Shown one piece after another: positions 54,417-63,141 of a stretch of DNA of 64,000 nt. The DNA is taken from contig JBCCJA010000001.1 of assembly GCA_039045975.1 (NCBI GenBank), positions 186,001 to 250,000 of the forward strand. The letters are read 5' to 3'. This DNA is from JBCCJA01 sp039045975. GTDB lineage: Bacteria; Planctomycetota; Planctomycetia; Planctomycetales; Planctomycetaceae. A program made the translations under genes and the position numbers. The notes under the pieces are model-generated. The model saw only the letters and a list, made by a program, of their open reading frames with translations, ran no database searches and was not told where the DNA came from. The number at the start of each line of letters is the position of its first letter. The stretch's first letter is position 1.

Positions 54417-55445
54417 TTACACGTCCCAATCAAGAATGACCTTGCCGGACCCTCCCGATCGCATCGCCTCGATACCGCTTTCGAACGCGTTGTAGGGAAA
54501 CCGGTGCGTAATCACTTTCGCGATATCGAGGCCGCTCTGGAGCATGACCGTCATCTGGTACCACGTCTCGTACATCTGCCGCCCGTAAATCCCCTTGATC
54601 GTCAGCATGTTGAAAACGACGGCGTTCCAATCGATCGAAACGTCGCCCGAGGGGATCCCCAGCATCGCGATCTTCCCGCCGTGGCACATGAGACCGATCA
54701 TATCTCGGACCGCCGCGGGATTTCCCGACATCTCGAGGCCGACGTCGAAGCCTTCGCGCATACCGAGCGTTGGCCCGACGTCCGACAGCTCGTCGACCGA
54801 CACATCAACGGCGGCGGTCACGCCGAACCGTTCGGCCAGTTCCAGTCGACGCCGGTCGACGTCGGTGATCACGACGTGTCGGGCGCCGGCGTGGCGGACG
54901 ACGGCGGCGGCCATCAGCCCGATCGGCCCGGCCCCGGTGATCAGGACGTCCTCCCCGAGGACCGGAAAGGTCAGGGCGGTATGCACGGCGTTGCCGAGCG
55001 GGTCGAAAATCGCGGCGACGTCGGCCGGCACGTCTTCGGCATGTCGCCACAAGTTGGTCATCGGCAGAGAAATATATTCAGCGAACGCCCCGGGACGGTG
55101 CACGCCGACGCCCGACGTCTCGGAGCACAGATGCCGGCGGCCCGCCATGCAATTCCGACAGCGGCCGCAGACGACATGTCCCTCGCCGCCGACGATCTCG
55201 CCGGGCGCGAAGCCCTTCACGTTCGCCCCGACCTCGACGACCTCGCCGACGAACTCGTGCCCGACGATCATCGGCACAGAGATCGTCTCGCGGGCCCAGT
55301 CGTCCCAATTATAAATATGCAGATCGGTCCCGCAGATTCCGGTCTTCATGACGCGGACCAGCACGTCGTTGATGCCGATCCGCGGCTCCTCGACGTCTTC
55401 GAGCCACAGCCCCGGCTCGGCAGAGCGTTTGACGATCGCCTTCAT
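54417..55445 (-). CDS. tdh: L-threonine 3-dehydrogenase
   Basis: A zinc-dependent medium-chain dehydrogenase that oxidises L-threonine to 2-amino-3-ketobutyrate with NAD. The 342-residue length is standard. The catalytic zinc site is GICGTDLHIY (Cys38) with GHEFVGEV (His63, Glu64); CGRCRNC plus a later Cys hold the structural zinc; GAGPIGLMAA is the NAD loop. GIYGRQMYETWYQM is a Tdh-typical segment. It is coupled to kbl. Both genes feed glycine and acetyl-CoA. Confidence 0.96.
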   Translation of the reverse strand: MKAIVKRSAEPGLWLEDVEEPRIGINDVLVRVMKTGICGTDLHIYNWDDWARETISVPMIVGHEFVGEVVEVGANVKGFAPGEIVGGEGHVVCGRCRNCMAGRRHLCSETSGVGVHRPGAFAEYISLPMTNLWRHAEDVPADVAAIFDPLGNAVHTALTFPVLGEDVLITGAGPIGLMAAAVVRHAGARHVVITDVDRRRLELAERFGVTAAVDVSVDELSDVGPTLGMREGFDVGLEMSGNPAAVRDMIGLMCHGGKIAMLGIPSGDVSIDWNAVVFNMLTIKGIYGRQMYETWYQMTVMLQSGLDIAKVITHRFPYNAFESGIEAMRSGGSGKVILDWDV

Positions 55446-55580
55446 CTATCCGCCTCACCGATTCGTACAGTCCGGCGTTTTGATCAGCATTTCACGCACG
55501 CAATTCAAAACTAACCCCTACCGAAGGGTTCACCGTCGACCGAACCGCAGTCTCTCTCGCCCGTACAGTCCGCTCATCGA

Positions 55581-56600
55581 TCAGTCGTTGAAATTTCCGC
55601 CGGAAACGACGGCGACGACTTTCTTTCCCGCGAACTCCTCACGGCGTCGATAAACCGCGGCGAGCGCCACCGCCCCCGAGGGCTCGCTGAGGATATCTGT
55701 GTCGGCGGCGATCCAAGCCGTGCTTTCGAGAATTTCCGCCTCGGCTACCAGTTCGATGCCGTCGACGAGTGCCAAGATCACCGGAAACGTCCGCGTGCCT
55801 AAAGCGGTCCGCAGCCCGTCGGCGACCGTGTCGTACCGCGTCGGCCGCTGAATGCTGCCGGCCTCGAGGCTGCGGGCGGCGTCGTCCGCCAGCGCCGGTT
55901 CGGCGGCGATGACACGGACGTCGGGGCGGACCGACTTCACCGCCACGAGGATGCCGGACAGAAGGCCGCCGCCGCCGACCGGCACGACGATCACGTCGAC
56001 GTCGGGGACCTGCCTCAGGATCTCGATCCCGACGGTCCCCTGTCCGGCCATCACGAGCGGGTCGTCGTAAGGCGGAATCATGCGGAACCCCGTCTCCCGC
56101 TCGACCCGGCCGGCGGCGGCGAGCCGCTCCTCCGTCGTCGGGCCGCAGAACTCCGGCTCAATGCCGCAGGCACGAACGTTCGCGATCTTTTTCGCGATCG
56201 CGTTCTCAGGCATGACGATACGGCACGATATGTCCCGCGAGGCGGCGGCCCTGGCCAATGCGGCGGCGTGGTTGCCAGATGAATGGGTGAAAACGCCGCG
56301 GTCGTCCCCCTGCTCACTGATCGACAGGACGGCGTTGGCGGCCCCCCGTGCTTTAAACGATCCGGTCCTTTGGAGGCATTCAGCCTTCAGCGTGACGTCG
56401 GCACCGACGCGGCGACGCAGCGCCTCGCTGTCGACCGTCGGCGTGACGATCGTGTCTTCTGCGATACGGCGAGCGGCGGCCTCGACGTCGGCGTGCAAGA
56501 TCGCGAACCGGCCGTAAGGCGGACTGTCCGCGTCTTGTAGTAGCGTCTCTCGTCGACCGGCCGACGGCGCCCTATTAATATAATTTACATCGGTCGACAT
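55581..56600 (-). CDS. Threonine/serine dehydratase-like PLP enzyme
   Basis: A fold-type II PLP protein of 339 residues related to catabolic threonine dehydratase and serine racemase. TGSFKARGAANA carries the PLP lysine (Lys83), SSGNHAAALARAA binds the substrate carboxylate, PVGGGGLLSG binds the phosphate, and VVSGGNFND ends it. There is no C-terminal regulatory ACT domain, so it is not biosynthetic IlvA of the long type. The first about 34 residues are unusual for the family and a TTG at 56498 may be the real start. With tdh and kbl next door, threonine or serine breakdown is likely; serine racemase activity is an alternative. Confidence 0.85.
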   Translation of the reverse strand: MSTDVNYINRAPSAGRRETLLQDADSPPYGRFAILHADVEAAARRIAEDTIVTPTVDSEALRRRVGADVTLKAECLQRTGSFKARGAANAVLSISEQGDDRGVFTHSSGNHAAALARAAASRDISCRIVMPENAIAKKIANVRACGIEPEFCGPTTEERLAAAGRVERETGFRMIPPYDDPLVMAGQGTVGIEILRQVPDVDVIVVPVGGGGLLSGILVAVKSVRPDVRVIAAEPALADDAARSLEAGSIQRPTRYDTVADGLRTALGTRTFPVILALVDGIELVAEAEILESTAWIAADTDILSEPSGAVALAAVYRRREEFAGKKVVAVVSGGNFND

Positions 56601-56835
56601 GGATTCTCCGACACATCACCGACATCCGCCGCCGCATGCGCGTGAGCTGATATGCTTATGTAAATCGTCAGGCCGGGCTGCGACTGAAGTACAGCGACGG
56701 ACGGAGGACGTTGCGGCCGCGCAAAGCCCGCTTAGTAGGACGGACATCACATCACGGCGAGAAATATAGACAAGCCGGCGGGCACAGGCCAAGCCGTTGC
56801 GTCGCAGTTTTTCGGATAACGGCCCGACGAAGCGA

Positions 56836-57606
56836 TCAACGGTTTCTAGACGAGCGGCGGTATTCGCCGGGCGTCAGGCCGGTCGTCTTCTTAAATTGTC
56901 GTGTGAACGAGCTTTGATCTCCATAGCCGCATTCGAGCGCGACGCCGAGGATCGGCATGTCGGTCTGTCGCAGCATCTCGGTCGCGAGATCCATGCGGAA
57001 CTTGAGCAGCAACTGCGTCATGCTGAGATGAAACACAGCCCGAATCCGCTTATCGAACTGATAAGGTGACAGCGACGTCCGGCCGGCGATCCGCTCGAGC
57101 GTCAACGGCTCGGAAAGCCTGTCCTGGGCCCAGCGGACCGCCTCGGTCACGTCGCCGTGATCCTCCGCGGGCATGTGCAGATCGCGCGAGGTGCCAACCA
57201 GGCCGACGCAGGGCCGGCCTTTGCCCCACAGCGGGATCTTCGTCGTGATGCACCAGCCGTTGCCGCCGTCGGGATAGGGCTGCAATTCGAGTTCGTTCAA
57301 CAACGGCTCGCGATCGGCGACAAGCCGCAGGTCCTGCTCCAGATAGCTCGCCCCCAAGGGAGCGGGGAACATATCGACCGCGGTCCGACCGATCACGTCT
57401 TTTTTGCTGTCGACGTGCAGACGCTGCACAAACGTCCTGTTGACCACGACGTAACGCCCGGCCGCGTCTTTGATGAAATAAACGATATCGGGCTGCAGGT
57501 CGAAGATCGTCTCGCACGAGAAGGGCTCGTAGAGGTTCTTCAGCAAGGCGGCGAACGGGGTCGAATCGCCCGCCTCGTCGAACCGCGGGGGTCGATCGTC
57601 CCGCAT
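56836..57606 (-). CDS. AraC-family regulator with N-terminal PAS domain
   Basis: The 256-residue protein has a PAS domain (about 36-145; IFDLQPDIVYFIKDAAGRYV, GRTAVDMFP, GLVGTSRDL) and an AraC-type double helix-turn-helix (about 155-252; RIAGRTSLSPYQFDKRIRAV and LECGYGDQSSFTRQFKKTTG). PAS-AraC proteins are common in planctomycetes. It lies divergent from the DUF1559 gene and downstream of nothing obvious on its own strand, so its targets cannot be deduced; the DUF1559/peptidase genes or the threonine genes are candidates. Confidence 0.9.
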   Translation of the reverse strand: MRDDRPPRFDEAGDSTPFAALLKNLYEPFSCETIFDLQPDIVYFIKDAAGRYVVVNRTFVQRLHVDSKKDVIGRTAVDMFPAPLGASYLEQDLRLVADREPLLNELELQPYPDGGNGWCITTKIPLWGKGRPCVGLVGTSRDLHMPAEDHGDVTEAVRWAQDRLSEPLTLERIAGRTSLSPYQFDKRIRAVFHLSMTQLLLKFRMDLATEMLRQTDMPILGVALECGYGDQSSFTRQFKKTTGLTPGEYRRSSRNR

Positions 57607-57792
57607 GAACCGCCCGAAAAAAATGTCTCGTGTGCGCGGAATCTACCTAAGGGGCCGCCCGGGGACAAACGGCCGTGCGGACAATGCTCTAAGTTTCTCG
57701 TCCATGTCGACCTGGCCACACGCCCACGACAGATCAATGACTTCCTCCCTCGCGCTCGCTCAGCAACACACCGACTTCTTACGGATGCCATA

Positions 57793-58899
57793 ATGTTTAT
57801 TCGACAGACCGCGAGACGGACTCGGCCGGTCGGCGTGGATGCGCCGAGAGACGGTTTCACACTCATCGAACTGCTCGTAGTGATCGCGATCATTGCGGTT
57901 CTCGTCGCGCTCCTGCTGCCCGCCGTGCAACAGGCCCGTGAGGCGGCCCGGAGAACAAGCTGCAAGAATAATCTAAAGCAGATGGCGCTGGCGGCTCACA
58001 ACTACCACGACGTCAACCGACAGCTCCCGCCGGCCGTTTTGCCGCAAGTCAGCAACAGCTCGGGCTGGGCACGCTCGGCGTCATGGATGGCGCGAATTCT
58101 TCCCTACATTGAAGAGACGACTACATACGACGCGCTCGCCTTCGAAGACAGTACATTCGACAACCACCCGGCGAGTTGGGCGGGGCCGAATCGCAGTTGG
58201 GAGGCTCATAATGAAACTCGCATCGCCCTGTTCTGGTGTCCGTCGAGCACGCTGACCCAGACCTTTACTTATGAGACGAATGCGGCTACGCAAGCGATCG
58301 GCGCTCCGGAAACGATCGAAGTTCAAATTTCGGATTACGCGGCGAACGCCGGCTGTCGATTCACCGGGGGCACCACAACCGACCACCCGTCGCGTATTTT
58401 CGGCTGGGGTAACTCGATCGCAGATAATGGCCCCATGTCGGTGTTCCTGCGACAGATCACGGGAGCGCCGTTCGAGGGTGTCTCCATGCCGTTCGCAAGG
58501 ATCACCGACGGCACGTCGAATACTATTCTTTTCGGAGAACAGTCGGCTCCCTTCAATGACGAAGGCTGGGACTATCGGGCGAGTTTCGCCCGCGGTGGCA
58601 TGTGGTCATGCGGGACGGGGGACCACAGCAGCATGCTCACCAATTACGTCGTCACCGAATTCGAAATCAATTACGCCGGTCCCGCATGGCAGGCCGCTTC
58701 CGGACTGGATAACGCGACACTCGCAAAAAACGGAGGCGAGCGTTCGTACAACAGCACTGCGTTCCGGTCGAACCATCCGGGCGGGGCGCAGTTCGCGTTG
58801 GCCGACGGCTCGGTGAGGTTCATGTCGGAGAATATCAACTTTGAAACTTACACCGCGTTGATGGACCGTTCCGACGGAACGGTCGTAGGTGAGTTCTGA
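57793..58899 (+). CDS. DUF1559 protein with type IV pilin-like N-terminus
   Basis: The 368-residue protein has DGFTLIELLVVIAIIAVLVA, the prepilin cleavage/methylation signal and hydrophobic helix, then LLPAVQQAREAARRTSCKNN and LKQMALAAHNYHD, the DUF1559 start. It ends HPGGAQFALADGSVRFMSEN, the usual H-X9-DG tail. Proteins of this type are found in very many copies in planctomycetes and are thought to be exported pseudopilins of unknown role. The ATG at 57793 is the only start close to the signal. A small lipoprotein gene follows, as is usual. Confidence 0.95.
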   Translation: MFIRQTARRTRPVGVDAPRDGFTLIELLVVIAIIAVLVALLLPAVQQAREAARRTSCKNNLKQMALAAHNYHDVNRQLPPAVLPQVSNSSGWARSASWMARILPYIEETTTYDALAFEDSTFDNHPASWAGPNRSWEAHNETRIALFWCPSSTLTQTFTYETNAATQAIGAPETIEVQISDYAANAGCRFTGGTTTDHPSRIFGWGNSIADNGPMSVFLRQITGAPFEGVSMPFARITDGTSNTILFGEQSAPFNDEGWDYRASFARGGMWSCGTGDHSSMLTNYVVTEFEINYAGPAWQAASGLDNATLAKNGGERSYNSTAFRSNHPGGAQFALADGSVRFMSENINFETYTALMDRSDGTVVGEF

Positions 58900-59057
58900 C
58901 TCTACAACGCGTGGCCTGTCCCGGTCAGATCGCCAAAGATCGGGGCATTTGCCCGGGCAGGCCGCCGCCGGCAGACCTGTAGGCGGCGGCCAGCCCGCAG
59001 AACTGCACGCTTTCCAAGCTCGGTCCCGCGACACTAGCACGAACAGTCAGGTCGGTC

Positions 59058-59477
59058 GTGATCCACAAATCTATCGTATCTCTCGGATTGCTGACTCTGT
59101 CGGCATGTGCCGGCTGCGGGGGTCCGGCAGGTCCGGCACTCGCGCCGGTCAGCGGCATCATCACGCGACAAGGACAGCCGGCCACAGGCGTGATTGTGTC
59201 GTTCTATCCACTCAGCGGACGTCCTTCGCACGGCAAGACGGACGCGACGGGGCATTTCGAGCTGAAATACACGTCTCAAAAAATGGGTGCGTTGGTGGGA
59301 ACACACCGCGTCCGGCTCACTACCGCGGCGGAGCCGGAGGCCGAGTCGTCCGCAGACAGCCCCAGTACCGTCTCGCGCCCGGCGGGCCGACGCGAGCCCG
59401 TCGAGAAGAACCTGAGCGATCCGGTCCAAGTCTTCGCCGGAGAGAATCGTTTCGATTTTAGTCTCGATTCCGACTGA
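59058..59477 (+). CDS. Small planctomycete lipoprotein following DUF1559 gene
   Basis: A 139-residue protein with a GTG start and an N-terminal lipoprotein signal (VSLGLLTLSACAGC; Cys17 or Cys20 as the lipid site). The body is a carboxypeptidase-regulatory-like beta-sandwich (VSGIITRQGQPATGVIVSFY, GKTDATGHFELKYT, VGTHRVRLTT). This pairing with DUF1559 genes recurs across planctomycetes; the function is unknown but a shared role on the cell surface is assumed. Confidence 0.88.
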   Translation: MIHKSIVSLGLLTLSACAGCGGPAGPALAPVSGIITRQGQPATGVIVSFYPLSGRPSHGKTDATGHFELKYTSQKMGALVGTHRVRLTTAAEPEAESSADSPSTVSRPAGRREPVEKNLSDPVQVFAGENRFDFSLDSD

Positions 59478-59548
59478 CGCCCGCACAGTGGCGTATCGGC
59501 CACCTACCTAAGGCGAACGCACGTGTTCGGCCGGTTCACGAGACAGAC

Positions 59549-62155
59549 ATGAATAAATATATTTATCGACTGACGATCTTAACGGTCACCGTTGTGACGC
59601 ACACGCCGGGTGAGGTCGCTTCGGCTCAAGGAACTGCCGCCGATTACGCTCGGGCCGCCGCGTACACGGACCAGTTCTCCAACAAGGTCTTCCGTGACCG
59701 CGTCTCGCCGAACTGGTTCGGCGACGGCCGCTATTTCTGGTATCGCGTCGAGACCGCCCCGGGGGCTCACGAGTTCGTGCTCGTCGACGCCGAGGGCGGG
59801 TCGCGGCGGGAGGCGTTCGATCACGCCGATCTCGCCCGCCGGCTCGACCGATTGACCGACGAGAAGGTCTCCCGCGACTCTCTGCCGCTGTCGGGTCTGA
59901 CGTTCGAGAATGATCTGAGTGCGGTGACGTTCGGCGTCTTCGGGGGCCGTTGGCGTTACGGCCTCGAGGACACGAAATTGGAGCGTCTCGAGGACGAGCC
60001 CGCGGGTGAGGCGAAGTTCGGGAAACACGTCACGTTTCTGCCGGCGGTCGAGCCTTCGCGGCGGGCCGATCAGCGGACGACACTGAAGATTCACAACAAT
60101 TCAAATGGCTCCTTCGAGATTTTCTGGGTCGATGACAGAGGGAAAGAAAAAACCTACGGGCGGGTCGCGGCGGGCGAAGACTTCTCGATCCGCACCTTCG
60201 AGAACCACGCTTGGGTATTGCGGGCACCGGACCGGGTGGTCGCTCTGCGTGTGAACGAAGAATGGCCGGTCGTGGTGATCAAGGACCGGGGCCAGCACGC
60301 GGAAGCCGACCGGCCGACCGAACTGGCCGAACAAGCGAATGAAGACAACACGCTCTCGCCCGACGGCAAGTGGCGGGTGTTCGCGCGTGGCTACGACCTG
60401 TTCGTCAGGCCGGCCGACGCATCGGGCGGCGAGACGCGGTTGACGACCGACGGCGAATCGGACGACAGCTACTATGAGGAAAACGTCAGCTGGTCCCCTG
60501 ACTCGAAAAAATTTTTCGCCTACCGCCTGTCGAAGGGGCTCGCGCGGGAGATCTCGATCGTCGAGTCGAGCCCGGCCGATCAGGTCCTGCCGAAGCTGCA
60601 CACCTATCGGCACACCAAACCGGGCGACGAGATGCCCCAGCGGACGGTCTGTCTGTTCGACATCGAGAAAATGGAAGCAACGGAGATTCCTAGCAAACTG
60701 TTCGCCCAGCAGTGGAAGCTCGATAACTTCCGCTGGTATCCCGATTCGTCCGCCTTCACGTTCCGCTATAACGAGCGAGGACATCAACGACTGCGGGTGA
60801 TCGAGGTCGACGCCGACCGGGCCCGGCCTCGCGTACTGATAGACGAGGTCAGCCCGACGTTCATCAGTTACAAGCGCAAGTTCTTTCTACACTTCGACGA
60901 CGACGACCGCGAGATCGTCTGGATGAGCGAGCGGGACGGGTGGAACCACCTGTACCTGATCGACGGCCGACGCGGGAAAGTGAAGAACCGGATCACCCGC
61001 GGCAAATGGGTCGTCCGCAACGTCGAACACGTCGACAAGGAACGTCGGGAGATCTGGTTCAGCGCGAGCGGCCTGATCCCCGGACAAGATCCGTATTATT
61101 TACATCTCTGCCGCGTGAATTTCGACGGCTCGGGGATGACGGTGCTGACCGACGGAGACGGCACGCACGAATGGGCCTTCTCACCCGACCGTCGGTACTT
61201 CGTCGACAGTTGGTCGCGGGTCGACGAGCCGCCCGTGACGGTACTGCGGGACGCCCGGACGGGGAAGGTGGTCTGTCGGCTAGAACGGGCCGACGCGTCG
61301 CGGTTGTTCGCTACCGGCTGGATCGCCCCGGAGCCGTTGGCCGCAAAGGGCCGCGACGGCGAGACCGACATTCACGGAATCATCGTGCGACCGTCGAATT
61401 TCTCGACCGAGAAGACCTACCCGGTCGTCGAATATATTTACGCCGGTCCGCACTCGGCCTTCGTGCCCAAGGCGTTCGGGATGAACCGTATCTTACACGA
61501 AATGGCGGAACTGGGGTTCGTGGTCGTGCAGATCGACGGCATGGGGACGTCGTGGCGGTCGAAGGCGTTTCACGACGTCTGCTGGGGCAATTTGTCCGAC
61601 GGCGGTTTCCCCGACCGCGTCCGCTGGATCCGGGCCGCGGCCGAGAATGTTCCGCAGATGGACCTTTCCCGGGTCGGCATTCACGGCGGGTCGGCCGGTG
61701 GGCAGAACGCGATGTCGGCCCTGCTGTCATTCCCCGACTTTTATCACGTCGGTGTGGCCGACTGCGGCTGTCACGACAACCGGGTCGATAAGGCGTGGTG
61801 GAACGAGCTCTATATGGGGTATCCGGTCGGCCCGCAGTACGCGAAGAATTCAAATGTGGAGCGGGCACACCTCCTGAAAGGGAAACTGTTCCTGATCGTC
61901 GGCGAGCTCGACAAGAACGTCGATCCTTCGTCGACGCTGCAGGTCGTCGATGCTTTGATCAAGGCCGACAAGGATTTCGACCTGCTCGTGATGCCCGGCG
62001 TCGGTCACGCGGCCGCGCGAACGGAATACGGCCGGCGACGGCTGATGGATTTCATGGTCCGCAACCTGCACGGCGTCGAACCGCGGCGTGACGCGGGGAA
62101 GGTGCCGTCGTCGTTGGCAGAGGCCGATCCCGTCACGGTCCCTTCGGAACCCTGA
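59549..62155 (+). CDS. Secreted S9 family prolyl oligopeptidase, dipeptidyl peptidase IV-like
   Basis: An 868-residue serine peptidase with a signal peptide (LTILTVTVVTHTPGEVASAQ). It has a beta-propeller (about 60-590; repeats such as LSPDGKWRVFARG, VSWSPDSKKFFAYR and FSPDRRYFVDSW) and an alpha/beta-hydrolase domain (about 620-840). The catalytic triad is Ser715 (GIHGGSAGGQ), Asp788 (GELDKNVDPSS) and His820 (GVGHAA). Family members cleave dipeptides after Pro or Ala. It lies just ahead of genes for a DHDPS-like enzyme and a proline racemase-like epimerase, which suggests use of proline- or hydroxyproline-rich peptides. Confidence 0.92.
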   Translation: MNKYIYRLTILTVTVVTHTPGEVASAQGTAADYARAAAYTDQFSNKVFRDRVSPNWFGDGRYFWYRVETAPGAHEFVLVDAEGGSRREAFDHADLARRLDRLTDEKVSRDSLPLSGLTFENDLSAVTFGVFGGRWRYGLEDTKLERLEDEPAGEAKFGKHVTFLPAVEPSRRADQRTTLKIHNNSNGSFEIFWVDDRGKEKTYGRVAAGEDFSIRTFENHAWVLRAPDRVVALRVNEEWPVVVIKDRGQHAEADRPTELAEQANEDNTLSPDGKWRVFARGYDLFVRPADASGGETRLTTDGESDDSYYEENVSWSPDSKKFFAYRLSKGLAREISIVESSPADQVLPKLHTYRHTKPGDEMPQRTVCLFDIEKMEATEIPSKLFAQQWKLDNFRWYPDSSAFTFRYNERGHQRLRVIEVDADRARPRVLIDEVSPTFISYKRKFFLHFDDDDREIVWMSERDGWNHLYLIDGRRGKVKNRITRGKWVVRNVEHVDKERREIWFSASGLIPGQDPYYLHLCRVNFDGSGMTVLTDGDGTHEWAFSPDRRYFVDSWSRVDEPPVTVLRDARTGKVVCRLERADASRLFATGWIAPEPLAAKGRDGETDIHGIIVRPSNFSTEKTYPVVEYIYAGPHSAFVPKAFGMNRILHEMAELGFVVVQIDGMGTSWRSKAFHDVCWGNLSDGGFPDRVRWIRAAAENVPQMDLSRVGIHGGSAGGQNAMSALLSFPDFYHVGVADCGCHDNRVDKAWWNELYMGYPVGPQYAKNSNVERAHLLKGKLFLIVGELDKNVDPSSTLQVVDALIKADKDFDLLVMPGVGHAAARTEYGRRRLMDFMVRNLHGVEPRRDAGKVPSSLAEADPVTVPSEP

Positions 62156-62215
62156 GTTCCGGCAGGTCGTTTTATCTTATCAATTTTTCGAATAAATCTG
62201 TTTTCGGAGCGCTCG

Positions 62216-63121
62216 ATGAACGGCGAAAAGTGGACCGGGGTTTTCCCGGCCGTGACGACACAGTTTCACGAAGACGAAACGGTCGACGGCGCGGCGACGA
62301 TCGCCCACTGCGAGGCGTTGATCGACTCCGGCGTGAGCGGGATCGTCCTGCTCGGCTCTCTCGGCGAGAACCAGTCACTCGATCAGGCCGAGAAGCGGCG
62401 CCTGGTCGGTGACGTGGTCACAGCGTTGGGCGAGCGCGTGCCGATCGTCAGCGGCGTCGCCGAGACGTCGACCGCGTCGGCATGTCGTTATGTCCGCGAC
62501 TGCACGGAAATAGGCGTGGCCGGCTTTATGGTCATGCCGGCGATGATTTATCGGGCCGACCGGGAGGAGGCCCTCGCCCATTTTCGGGCAGTCGGCTCGG
62601 CGACCTCGCTGCCGTGGATGCTTTATAATAACCCGATCGGATACCACGTCGATATCACCCCGCACGATCTGGACGAGCTCTCGGGCATCGAAAATCTCGT
62701 CGCGGTCAAAGAGAGTTCGGCCGATACGCGGCGGGTGACCGAGATGCGGCTCGCCGTCGGCGACCGATATTCGATATTCATCGGGGTCGACGACCTCGTG
62801 CTGCAGGCCGCCGCGTTGGGCATCGACGGCTGGGTGGCCGGTTCCGGCATCGCCTTTCCCAGGGAAAACCAGCATTTCTGGGAACTGACACGGGCCGGAC
62901 GTTGGGACGAGGCGCGGAATTTTTATGATTGGTTCTACCCGCTTCTGAAACTCGACACCCACGTCAAACTCGTGCAATACATCAAGTTGATGGTGCAGGA
63001 GACCGGCTTGGGAAAAGAGTGGGTCCGGGCGCCCCGCCGTGTTCTCTCGGGGGCCGAGCGGGAAGAAGTGCTCCGGGTCATCCATGACGGAATCGTGAAT
63101 CGGCCGGCATTAACAACGTAA
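62216..63121 (+). CDS. DHDPS/NAL-family lyase, probable hydroxyproline-pathway deaminase
   Basis: A 301-residue (beta/alpha)8 enzyme of the DapA family. Lys165 in VAVKESSADT is the Schiff-base lysine and Tyr137 in LYNNPIG the proton relay; GSLGENQSLD takes the place of the GTTGE substrate loop. Families with this loop include 1-pyrroline-4-hydroxy-2-carboxylate deaminase, keto-deoxy-sugar dehydratases and sialate lyases. The next gene, 20 bases on, encodes a proline racemase-family epimerase, which makes the hydroxyproline deaminase the best guess. It is not the housekeeping dihydrodipicolinate synthase by context. Confidence 0.85.
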   Translation: MNGEKWTGVFPAVTTQFHEDETVDGAATIAHCEALIDSGVSGIVLLGSLGENQSLDQAEKRRLVGDVVTALGERVPIVSGVAETSTASACRYVRDCTEIGVAGFMVMPAMIYRADREEALAHFRAVGSATSLPWMLYNNPIGYHVDITPHDLDELSGIENLVAVKESSADTRRVTEMRLAVGDRYSIFIGVDDLVLQAAALGIDGWVAGSGIAFPRENQHFWELTRAGRWDEARNFYDWFYPLLKLDTHVKLVQYIKLMVQETGLGKEWVRAPRRVLSGAEREEVLRVIHDGIVNRPALTT

Positions 63122-63141
63122 ATTAAAGCGAGCGAAAGCCG

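Noticed and set aside
62216..63121. Housekeeping dihydrodipicolinate synthase (dapA)
   Set aside because: The substrate loop is not GTTGE-type and the neighbour is a proline racemase-family gene, so catabolic use is more likely.
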